A DNA stretch of 64,000 nucleotides from the NCBI RefSeq assembly GCF_027409185.1, contig NC_084468.1, positions 51,709,001-51,773,000 on the forward strand. Reading direction: 5' to 3'. Positions within the stretch are counted from its first letter, which is position 1, and the number at the start of each line of letters is the position of its first letter. The stretch is from Cynocephalus volans. Lineage: Eukaryota > Chordata > Mammalia > Dermoptera > Cynocephalidae. The position numbers and the translations under genes were made by a program. Of this stretch, positions 12,442-22,860 are shown one piece after another. The notes beneath the pieces are model-generated. The model was not told where the DNA came from. It ran no database searches and worked only from the letters and a program-made list of their open reading frames with translations.

Positions 12442-13454
12442 TGTGATTGGCAGAATGCTGTAATGGCTCCTGGAACCTGTGAATGTTATTATATATATTT
12501 TACATCTGCAAAATGGCCTTTGCAGATGTGATTACCTTGGATTAAGCAGGTGGGCCAATCTAATCACATGAGTCCTTAAAAGTGAAGAACCTTTCCTGGC
12601 TCAGAAAGAAAGATAGAAAAAGGAGGATGTATTAGTCAGGGTTCTCCAGAGAGACAGAATCAATAGGATATGTTATAAATACACGAGAGGGATTTATTAG
12701 GGGAATTAGCTCACAGGATTGTGAAGTAAAGTCCCACGATAGGCCATCTGCAAACTGGATGCCAATAGCATGGCTCAGTCCAATTCCAAAGGCCTCAAAA
12801 CCAGGGAAGCTGATGGTGTCCTTGGTATAAGTCCTGGAACCCAAAAGCTGAAGAGTCTCGAGCTCTGATGTTCACGGACAGGAGAGAAGAGTGTATCCCA
12901 GCTCCAGAGGATAGAGAGAGAGCTTCACCTTTTTTTCTCTGGCTTTTGTTCTCTTCGGACCCCCAGTGGACTGAATGGTTCCCACCCACATTGAGGGTGG
13001 GTCTTTCACACCCAGGCCACTCAGGCTGTCATACTAATCTCTACTAGAAACACCCTCACGGACACACCTAAAAAGATAGCTTTACCAGGTTTCTCAGCAT
13101 TCCTTCATCTAACCAAGTTGACACCTAGAATTAACCTTCGCAGAGAAGATATTCAAAGAGAGAGTTTGCTGGCTTTGAAGATGGAGCAAGGGAACTATCA
13201 GCCCAGGAATGGAAGGACTCAGGAAGTTAACAGCCCTCAGCTGACAGCCAGCAAGAAAATGGGAATCGCAGTCCTACAATTGCAAGAAACTGAATTCTGC
13301 CAACAACTGGAATGAGCAAAAAACACTGATTTTAGCCTAGTGAGATGAGACCTGTATCAGACTCCTGAACTACAGAACTGTATAATAATACAATTTTGTT
13401 GTTTTAAGCCACTACATTGTTGTAATCTGTTACAGCAGAAATAGAAAACTAGAA
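12442..13454 (+). mobile_element. MLT1-type MaLR LTR, split by an MLT2-type LTR
   Basis: Outer segments 12442-12627 and 13148-13454 form one LTR. It has CTCCTGGAACCTGTGAATGTTA, TTTGCAGATGTGATTACCTT and GTGGGCCAATCTAATCACAT on the left. On the right it has GCTGGCTTTGAAGATGGAG, a CCTGAACTACAGAACTGTATAATAATA stretch, TTGTTGTTTTAAGCCACTA and a GTTACAGCAG end. This order is the plus-strand MLT1 pattern. The younger LTR cuts it cleanly. Confidence 0.8.
12628..13142 (-). mobile_element. MLT2-type ERVL LTR nested in the MLT1-type LTR
   Basis: It starts TGTATTAGTCAGGGTTCTCC, passes a CCCACATTGAGGGTGGGTC block, and ends with AACCAAGTTGACACCTAGAA and TTAACCTTCGCA. That is the reverse complement of an MLT2B-like LTR. 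The near-identical 5-mers GAGGA (12623-12627) and GAGAA (13143-13147) flank it as a diverged 5 bp duplication. The short frames on both strands here are incidental. The subfamily is from memory. Confidence 0.8.
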
Positions 13455-13780
13455 CCCCAGCATTTAACAATTGTCTGACATATCAGAAGCGTCCAGTACA
13501 AATTTTAATTAAATTAGTCATTCTCTCATTTAAAAAAATATAAGAAAACCTACTCAAGTCCCTTTACTTCCTGAACTTAACCAATATTTACCAAAGTGTA
13601 TTGTTCAGGAGAACACCAGAGACAACAGATATTTTGTGGTGGTAAAGGGAGGGTAATAATATCTATTGAGAGAGCAAGAGAGAGAGAGAGTAAGAATCCC
13701 TACTTGATTCATAGTTCACCCGAGCATAATAAAGAAATCCTGAAATAATAAACTTTATAAACTCAACTGGATTTTATGTT
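13455..13780. other. Unannotated sequence with an (AG)n run
   Basis: Mostly unique. A short GA-rich run lies at about 13671-13690. No gene recognised. Confidence 0.4.
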
Positions 13781-13794
13781 TCTCCAATGTATTT

Positions 13795-14082
13795 TTTTTT
13801 CCCCCCCTTTGGAAGTTCAGCTTTATTTTTATTTTTACTTTTTTTTTTTTTAATTTTATTTTGTCAATATACATTGTAGCTGATTATTGCTCCCCATCAC
13901 CAAAACCTCCCTCCCTTCTCCCTCCCCCCCTCCCCCCCAACAATGTCCTTTCTGTTTGCTTGTCGTATCATCTTCAAATAATTGTGGTTGTTATATCTTC
14001 TCCCCCCCCCCCCGGTTTGTGTGTGTGTGTGTGTGTGTGAATTTATATATTAATTTTTAGCTCCCTCCAATAAGTGAGAACA
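13795..14082 (-). mobile_element. 5'-truncated young L1, 3' end only
   Basis: Read on the minus strand, this copy holds the last about 240 bp of the same L1 subfamily found complete at 37521-44381. Shared features are AAGTGAGAA, the CA/GT repeat next to a C/G run, the AACAATGTCCTTTCTGTTTGC block, the polypyrimidine tract, and ATATACATTGTAGCTGATTA. The duplication TCTCCAATGTATTT occurs at 13781-13794 and 14083-14096. The tail side has two T-runs (the complement of poly(A)) separated by non-A sequence at about 13801-13836. Confidence 0.88.
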
Positions 14083-14096
14083 TCTCCAATGTATTT

Positions 14097-16855
14097 GACC
14101 TCAAGCTTTTTTCCCCCGTGTTGACTATTTTAATATGCTCTGAAATAAAATAAGAAACTACCATCTTAGCCCAAACACTCCTATTTGCCTGAATTTGTGT
14201 CTTTTTTTTTATATGATAGGAGAATCAGTAAACCTTTTTTGTAGAGAGAATAAAATGATCAACATATTTGGTAATCATAAGGTCATATAGTTACTAATAA
14301 TGCCAAAAGTATAATTTTCTAAAAGAGCAGACTGTAACCTAGCAGGTCCATTTGTTCCTTCAAGAAATCAAACTATGAAACCATTTATCTTTAACTGCTT
14401 TATGGTGACAACTTGGTTTTATTATATGTTACAGAGATATTTTTATAATTTAATAACTTAAGCACTTCTAAAAAGCCATGTCTTTAATCTCATGATAATA
14501 TTTTGTCATTAAAGTGTCTAATTTTAAAGGGTTAAGAATTTTATAAGATCTCAAAGATGGTAATACTTAACCAAAAGCAATAGAAAGTATTTTTATATTT
14601 TCCTATTTTCATTTCTTCCAAGAAGACTGAAGATTTCTGTTAGAAAAGAAAGAGTTCAATGATAAAGATTCAAAATCTTACACTATCCTTGGAATTAAAA
14701 CTTCAGTTTATGTTTACTTATACATTCATTCAACAAGGGGGTTTTAATTTGAAGTGAATTTTAAAAATCACCCTGGTCTATCTATTACTCTATTAAATGT
14801 TATTTTTAATTTAGTAAATAATTTAATTTAGTAAGTAATTTGAAGTCTAATAAATCAAATTGAAAATCCTAAAAATAAAATTTTGTCTGATTTTGTGGGG
14901 ATTTTTTGTTTTTGTTTGTTTTGTTTTGTTTCATTTTACAGCAGCCTTGCCTCTTCTAAAGGAGATTAATAATAGTGGGAAAACAAAACTTCCAACTATA
15001 ATTTTTTTCTACCTTTGGTTTCACTGGGATTGATTTTACAGTTTTAGATTGTAAGGCAAAAGACTTTTGTAGTTCCCAAACATAAAAGTTCACTCTGATG
15101 GCACACTTATTGTAAATAGTCTATCCAATCTTAAAGACAGCAAAACATTATCAAAGTCATTGTTACCAAAATCCCAGCATTCCCTCATTTTAATGCTGTG
15201 ATTATAGCATTAGTACTAAAGACATAATATCAAATCAAAGAGAGTATATGTTTTAAATTCCAAGTGAAATTTGACAATAGGAAAAAAGTTTTAATTTTGT
15301 GAGTTGAAATTTTTTATCATGACTGCTTCAATTTTACCTTAACCTGGAATTTTAGCCCCTCTTCTCATCACCTCATTTATTCTCTTATCTTTACATATGA
15401 AATATATGAATTGTGGCATAGTCAATTTTTTATTTCAGCCAGCATATCAGTTGATATCAACCACTGTGAGACTGATATAACTTACATCAATCATAAAAAT
15501 GGCTAAAATGGATGGTTTTACCAGGGCCAGGTGTCGTGATGATCAGCTACTGAAAAAGACATGACTGACTGAGGAGAATTCAGTGATCTAAGCACTTATG
15601 GCTCCAGCCGTGTATAAGCTAAAATTAATTAAATTGTGGCGAGGAATAGGGTACTCTTGAAGGGGCAGTCCTTTTAAATACCTCAAAACATATCCTCTAA
15701 GAGATTGGAAGGAACTTCTACAGAAAGAATCCTTTTTACAAATAAGACAATTATTAATCTAACCATCGCCTTTATGTCTTGTGTGTCAGGATCTTGATAA
15801 AGATGGCTTAAGGGTATGGAAAGTTCATCAGGATAACCTTGTAAAAAGAAAAATTTCACCTTCCTTTATAAGGTGATATTCTAAGCACACAAATAAGCTG
15901 AGTTACATATTCAACTGAGTCACTGTGAACACTAAAGTTGGAGATGACCATTAGACTTGTCCTTCCATATCCAAACTTTTCTCTCTACCTAAACAAGTCT
16001 GCATGCTCTTCGGCGAGACCTAGCTTAGTGACCATAGACATTATTTTCTGGTTTTCTTACTTGCATGAGAGATAAAGATTAAACTGCCTGTTGACCTGTA
16101 GATGGGCCTCCTATAGTCCCATGAAAAGTGGCTACAGCTGAGCACTTAAACCAATCAATCCAAGTCAAACATGGAGGTGGTCTACCAGGCCACTGGTGTA
16201 CCTGTCCAGAAAAGCTGTGACAAAAATCTTGGAACCCAGCCTTCCTGATTACATCAAGGGAGGGTCTGGTGCTCCCCTCACTGTGGTAGTAGTATAGGGC
16301 TGTAAACTAGGGTTTGCCATTTGGTGATGCTCCTGATTCTGATTGTATGTGCCATGGGAAAGGCTGTTGATTTCCTAACCATGATGCTTAAAAGACTCAA
16401 GCCACTAGTCAGACTTCTGGAATGATAGACCTGTTTATCGTCCTTGAATGCCATGGTCAGCAGTGGACCATTATGGCTCTGGTTTCTGTGTTTCCCCCAA
16501 CAAATGGTTTCCAGAGGGTCTGCTCTGTGTGCTGTCTTACCATTCATCTTGTTTTCCTGACTTGCGCCAGCATCTGAAGTATCATGAGCCTGTTTTTGTT
16601 TCTTGCAAGCTGAAAGTGCACAACTTAGATACCATTTTACATAGTTCAAGTAGAACCAAATTTCCAGACATTTGTGATGAAAAAACAGCTCTCACCAAGA
16701 AAACAAATATTGGCAACAGAAGAGAAAGAGTTTAAGATTTTACTGGCAAAGTTTAATTTTAAGAACCTGAAATTTCTCTGGAGAAATGCTTCATATTTAG
16801 GGTCTTTCACCAGAGAATAGTGTATATTGTCTTTTGCAAACTGAGGCAAAAAGAT
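14097..16855. other. Unannotated AT-rich sequence
   Basis: I recognise no gene or repeat in this 2.7 kb. It includes T-rich runs at about 14900-14935. Opposing open frames at 16278-16649 (minus) and 16448-16735 (plus) overlap and look fortuitous. Confidence 0.4.
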
Positions 16856-16975
16856 GCAGTCAGAAGAGCCCTGGATTAGAAGTCAATAGACATAGATTTA
16901 GATCTTGCTCTGAGAACAAATCAACTGTGTAATCTTGAGCAGGTTACTTAATCTTTCTGAAACTGTTGAAAAGGG
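16856..16975 (+). repeat. MIR SINE fragment
   Basis: The run GCAGTCAGAAGAGCCCTGGA, ATAGATTTAGATCTTGCTCT, GTGTAATCTTGAGCAGGTTA and TTAATCTTTCTGA matches the central core of a plus-strand MIR. Both ends are worn away. Confidence 0.8.
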
Positions 16976-18436
16976 ACTTTGTAAGAGAAAGAGCAAGAAT
17001 TGATAATGGTAAGTAAAATGTATCTGTCATGTGTATTCTGTGGCTTGAAACCTCAAGTCAGTAGAGAGCATGTATTAGTACAGACCTATGTAGTCAAAGA
17101 GGGGTACCCAAATATTTGCATTTTAAAAGTCCCACTAGTTCATAAATATAATGTATTTTATTATCAATAGTTTAATATCTATATATCCAGTCCTGGATGA
17201 GCAAGTGGATGAGAACTATGTTATAACCTTCCCCTAACTAGAGTATAATATCCAGGAACTTCATATAACAAAATTACTTTGGGATAAATATAATTAGTAC
17301 ATTTTGAAAAGCATAAATATAAAGACAACAAATAGCCACTATCTCTTTAATTATTACCTTACAGTCTTTGAGAAAATACTTAGATGCGAAAAACTTTAAA
17401 AATGTGTTCACTCAAAAGACACATTAATCTCACATGCCATTTTGGTTTTCTGAAGAACTCAAAAGTACTTTGCAAGTTCCATTCATCCTTTTGAAAGCTT
17501 TCATTTCCAGTAAAGGAAGGAAGATGTCCAGATATAAAACAGCTATGTTTATAAATGATATTAATGACTACTTCCCGAAGTCAGGATTTTAAGAATAAAT
17601 CTCCCTGGAATACCCAGTCTCGGTTTGAGAATTTTTGTTTTTGTTTTGGTTTTTGGTTTCGGGGTTTTTTAAATCTGTTCTTCATTGGAAATGTTCTGTT
17701 CTTTTGAGGAGATTTTCCATCTTATTTGTTTTCCAAATCTATTGCTTGGAGTTCTTATATAGTTAATGTTTTTAAGGCTTCATAGTTAATTGTGGTAAGC
17801 ACTAAGTTGTTTTTGTTTTGAACTAGGAGATTTTTTAGTTTTTTATAATTCGAGTAACTAATGTCACAGAGCACTGTCTCTCAAAAAATACATTAGGAAT
17901 CTTGTTTTATTGACATCCTGTATTTCTTCACTGCTCTTTGTCCTTTTTTTGTTTTTTCAACCAAGAGGTGGAGGGTGAAAATTAGACATGGAAGTGGAAA
18001 ATACCACCGTGCTGTAAGAAGGGAGGATGCCAGATATATATGTGTGTGTGTGTTCTTGCAAACCTTTGCAACTGCTAGATGTCATCTCCTTTCTTCCTCA
18101 ATTTTTCTTTATCCAAATCCCAACTCTCTACTTGTCCTGGCAAGGCCACAGATGTTTCACAGACTGAGAATCATTGGGAAAGAGTGGTTTATAGAAACAA
18201 GAATGGAGGAAAACAAAAACACACCCTAAGGAGGAGGACTGCAGTCTTGTCTTGACAAGGTGGTGGCAGCAGAAATTGGTTCCATGTCTCTTCAAAGAAC
18301 AATTCTAACAGTGTTCCAGAGTCATGCTCTGCCTCTTCATGGTATTAGCATAATATTTTGTAACAATGTCCATATTGGTGTTCCCGCGCTATAACTAAGT
18401 GATAGAAGTTCTAGATCTGTTTACCAAATTACATAG
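16976..18436. other. Unannotated sequence
   Basis: No recognised gene. T-rich runs lie near 17630-17670 and a short (TG)n near 18040-18052. An 84-codon frame at 17975-18229 has no features I recognise. Confidence 0.4.
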
Positions 18437-18862
18437 CATATTAGTCCATTTTCTGTTGCTCAGAGCAAAATATGCAGAACTAGATGATTTATATAGAAAA
18501 AATTTACTGCTTACAGTTTCTGAGGCTGGGAAGTCCAAAGTCCATCTGGTGATGGCAACAGTGACCCAGGGGTCTTACATTGCCACATGGTGGAAGCAAA
18601 GAGAGCAGGGAGAGAGAAAAACAGACTCTCCTCTTCTTTTAAAGCCTTCAGAACCACGTCCATGATCACCATTTTTAATCTGCTCACTACTGCATGGTCC
18701 TACACTCTAACCACCTCTTCAAGGCCCCACCTTTCAATCACCACAATAGGATTTCCCACCCTCTTAACAGTCACAGTGGGGGCTAAGTTTCTAATACATA
18801 AAGCTTGGGGAACACAATTCAAGCTTCAGGGAGTTTGGGGGGACATAATTCAATCCACTACA
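18437..18862 (-). mobile_element. Solo MST/MLT1-type MaLR LTR
   Basis: It begins ATTAGTCCATTTTCTGTTGC and contains GAGGCTGGGAAGTCCAAAGT, GCCACATGGTGGAAGCAAAG and CCCCACCTTTCAATCACCAC. It closes at AATTCAATCCACTACA. This is the reverse complement of an MST-like LTR, in the same orientation as the copy at 9572-10001. Flanking 5-mers CATAG (18432-18436) and CACAG (18863-18867) are a probable diverged duplication. Confidence 0.83.
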
Positions 18863-19161
18863 CACAGTATTCCACAAATTTATAAAACAGTGTGAAATAT
18901 ATTTTCATAAGGATTAAAATGAGCAGTATCTCTCCAGTGCCTTGTTTTAGATAACTTTTTTCTTCAATAGCTTTACTTTGTTTTATCTTTAATAGAAAGG
19001 ATATTTTATCCTAGGTAGACAGCTAAGAAATGAATCACAAAGCCCTCTCTATTTTGGAAGATATGACAGTCATCCCAAATTCCTGATTCTGCACAAATAA
19101 ATAGCAGAGTTCTCAGAAACGTATTTATCTCTTTGGAAGCATGAACCCCTAGGTGCTAGAT
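18863..19161. other. Unannotated sequence
   Basis: AT-rich sequence without a recognised feature. Confidence 0.4.
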
Positions 19162-19213
19162 TTTGTTTGTTTGTTTGTTTGTTTGTTTGTTTGTTTGTTT
19201 GTTTGTTTGTTTT
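19162..19213 (+). repeat. (TTTG)n microsatellite
   Basis: About 13 uninterrupted TTTG units, with no sign of a repeat family attached. Confidence 0.97.
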
Positions 19214-21272
19214 AATTTAGAGTTGGTTCAGAACATAATAATTTATTTAAACTGAAAGCCTCTTCCCCCTATTTCTTTATCAGTCAATTTGTTGGTTTAT
19301 TATAAGAAATACTGAGCATATTTGGTTTGTACGAAGAACTGAATTAGATGCTAAAAAATAAGAAACAGACTCTGACTTTCAAAAACAGTCTTCTAGGTAG
19401 AAAGACAATAATACAGATAACTATAACATAAGATAGAATATGGAAGTATGTACTAGAAATATTTTAAGTAATATAGAAATGATTACAAAAAACATATATT
19501 CACTTGGGTGGAATCATGAAAAACTAACTGAAATAGGTCTGGAAATGTTGATAAGATTATGGTATCTACAGATAAGTGAGAGAGGCATTTCAAACAGAGA
19601 GACTTGAAAAAGCTAAATCTCCAGAGCAGTAAAGGGTTGTTCACTCTGATTCTGCTCTTGCGGGCCAGACACTGGGCTGGTCCACCAATACAGTGATGAA
19701 TACAAAGGGGTTTCTACATTACAGAGTTCATAATCTGGTAACAATTTGGGAATAATAAGTAGAGCTTTGCTAGTAGACCAGTACCAGCACCAGCCAAGGA
19801 GGTCACAAAGTAAAGAATATTGAAAGCTAAGCTAAGGAGATTATTCAGTGAAATGTTGGAGTGTATGTGTGCTTGCACGTGTGTGTACTTAAAGCAAGAG
19901 GGACAATCATCGATGTGATTTAGAAAGATTAATTCGGCAGAAGTAAATGATGTGGAGTTGGGAGAATGAAAGTAACAAGGCCAGGTAGGAGTTTACTTTT
20001 GCATATCAACTTCACTCTTATTTTTAAGTCTCTCCTTTCTTTTTTTTTTTTTTTCAGGTAATGGGAGATGAATGAAGGTGAGTGAGCAGTTCTCTTGCCT
20101 TTGTTTCACCTGCCACCTGCTTGGGTTTCTCTTATCATATACTTTACACACTCTGTCTGCCGCTTCTCACTGTGTTTATTCCTGAATCCACTTTTTCAGT
20201 AACCTCCTTTGTCCCTGATGCCAATCCCAAGTACTCAAAGGCTGGTTGAATATATTACTGCCCACTTTCAAACTCTGATCTCCAAGTTCTTATATGAATG
20301 TATGTTTCATTCAGGTTGGCAGTTCAATTTATTATGAGCAGAGCTTATACTGACAGAATCATATATTCAGGTCTTTTCGTTTTAAAAGTATATATATATA
20401 TATAAGAAAATAAACTGGTGCCTCAGATAAAAAGGCTGCCCAGTTACAAAGTGGAATAGGACCAGATGTATGCGTGTGGAGGAAAAGGATCAGGAATCAT
20501 AGTAGATAAGATAACAATGAGTCATCAGTGTGGGACTCTAGTTAAGAAAAGGAACATGATAGTGGGATACATGAGTAGGATCATAAAATGTAAGAACCAT
20601 AAGGTACTCAGCATTAATCAGTCCCTACAGATCTGGGCTTAGCACCAAAAGGAGTATGATGACAGGGTCTGCCTAAGGCACAATTGCAAGGTAAGTGAAC
20701 TAGGTAGGCTTCAGCAGCTGCAGACCAATCTTTTCCACGCCCTGCTGATGCCCACACCTCCGGGCAGCTAGCGCTTAGTACTGTCACAGCTGGCCCACCA
20801 GCCAGGCACCCTCCCACATTCAAATGCCATCCGCCTCTCTTGCTATCAGGCTTAGAATTTCAGGTCTGGATCCCAGCCCTCTCAGAAACTATTTCACAAG
20901 AAGAAAGTAGTTGTGTTTTCAGAGAACTTGGAATAGCAAGACTTAAACTCAATATAATGATTCCAAAATGGTGCAATTTCTGACAATATGGCATGCCACA
21001 GAGAGGTATATTGGGATGGCGAGATATAGTAAGGAAGGTTTTATATTTTCTTGTTCTATAAAAAATACTTAAACCAAAACCAATTTATGCATGCAACTAT
21101 CTACCATAATACATAAATCTGGCATAAAATATTTTAGAATGGCTTTAGGTAATTGAATGTGTAAAAACATAACACAAATCATTTAATCGCAAGCATATTG
21201 CTCTGTAATTTTTCTTATTGAATTTCAATCTGTTTGATTCTTACCAGTTCCAAAAGTTAGTAATGAACATAT

Positions 21273-21276
<4 letters not shown>
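19214..21276. other. Unannotated sequence with possible L2 traces
   Basis: The stretches near 19300-19380 and 19660-19745 faintly recall reverse-complement L2 3' ends, too diverged to call. T-run at 20040-20055 and (TA)n at about 20391-20403. No gene recognised. Confidence 0.35.

Positions 21277-21316
<40 letters not shown>
21277..21316 (+). repeat. (AC)20 microsatellite
   Basis: A pure run of 20 AC units, followed by GTATATATATA. Confidence 0.98.
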
Positions 21317-21318
<2 letters not shown>

Positions 21319-21660
21319 ATATATATAAAATATTTAAAAACATTAAACCAAATTAGGCAGCTTGATCTCACTTACCCCCTTTTTCTAGACTGGTAAATAG
21401 GACTATATATATTGACACTCAAAGCCAAATCTCTCAAAACTTTTATGTGTATCTCAGAATACATAAAAGTCTTCAGAAGTATATTTTGAAAGAGGTGATC
21501 GACAGGATGATTTCCCACACATCAAAAGAAAACAACTAAGGAGTAAAGTCCTTTTAAATCAATGACTTTCACTGAAAGTTTCGTTTGAAGCAAATGATCA
21601 CAAATAGTGAAATTTCATTCAATTTTCTTAGTATTTAAAGTCAAAATCTGCCCTCTAAAT

Positions 21661-22440
21661 ATGTACATTTATTCATTCATTCATCCAACAATTTTTTTTA
21701 ATGTTTTCTATATGTCAGTGTAAACGAGACCAACAAAGTCTTGGGAAAGACAATGAACAAATAAAATAAATATCAGATGAGGATATGCTCTGATATGTGC
21801 TCTGAAGAAAATAAAACACAGTGGTAGGACAGTGACTGAATGATGTGACAACACTTACAATAGGAAGACAGCAAAGGACACCTGGAGAAGGTGACCTTCG
21901 AGCTGAGATTTGAACTTCTCCAAGGATCCAGCCATGTAAACAGCTGAAGAAGGAGCTTTTCAGGCACAAGAAAGAGAAAATTCCAAGGCTCTAAAGTAGT
22001 GAAGAAGCTCAGAAGATTTGAGGAACAGAAAGAAGGCTGATGTGGCTACAGTATAGTGACTGGGAAGATGAGAAAAAAGGCCATCAGGGAGAAACAGGTA
22101 AAAGCCAAATGATGTAGTGCTTTTTAGGCCTTGGTAAAGAACTCAGATTTAACTGAGTTAAAGTGGAAGCTATTGAAGAGTACTAAACAGAAGAATGAAA
22201 TTACCTTATTTTTGTTTGTAAAAGATGGTTCCAGTTGCTGCATGGAGGGTAGATTACAAGGGGGCAAGAGTGTAGCAGCAGGCCTGTGGGGAGACTGTTG
22301 CAGCGGCCAGGGCAAGTGTCAAGGTAGTAGCTGGGATAGACAGGAATGAAAAACTCAGGCTACATTTTAGTGGCAGAGCTAATAGAATTTGTTTTATACT
22401 GGACGTAGGGAGAAAGGGATCCAGAGGATTCAAGTTTAAC
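21661..22440 (-). mobile_element. L2 LINE 3' fragment
   Basis: It opens with ATTCATTCATTCATCCAACA, the complement of the L2 tail. It then runs through the L2 3' body: AAGGTGACCTTCGAGCTGAG, GAACAGAAAGAAGGCTGATG, TTTTTAGGCCTTGGTAAAGA and GTTGCTGCATGGAGGGTAGA. The overlapping short open frames on both strands fall inside this element and are not genes. Confidence 0.82.
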
Positions 22441-22589
22441 TCTAAATCTTAGTCAAGCAGTGAAATTTATATATTTGTGAAAGAAATAAAATATAAAAAA
22501 TAAAAATAAAAACGCGGTGCATATTGAAGGCACTTGTTAAACTAATCCTATTGGAAACAAAAAACTCCTTTAATTTTAATACAATAAAA

Positions 22590-22860
22590 TTCAGTTGAAA
22601 ACATTTTTAAGTGCCTACTATATACAAAGCACTTTGATAAGACTTACAGATAGTACAAAAGAATGCAGTTCCTCCTCTCAGTAACTAGGAAAAAATAGAA
22701 GACGTATAATTAACCAGGGAATTAATTTTTGGATAACGCTTTCAAATCAAGAAAAACATTATCGAATGCCTACCATGAGCACAACGCTGCTAAGAATAAA
22801 AGGTGGTTATATAAAGATGAACAAAATGTGCCATTGGCAGCAAGTAATTTAAAATCAAAA
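22590..22860 (-). repeat. Two L2-tail-like fragments
   Basis: Two successive segments have the GTGCCTACTATATACAAAGC and ATGCCTACCATGAGCACAAC motifs expected of reverse-complement L2 3' ends, each followed by a diverged body. They could be two copies or one with an internal duplication. Confidence 0.55.
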
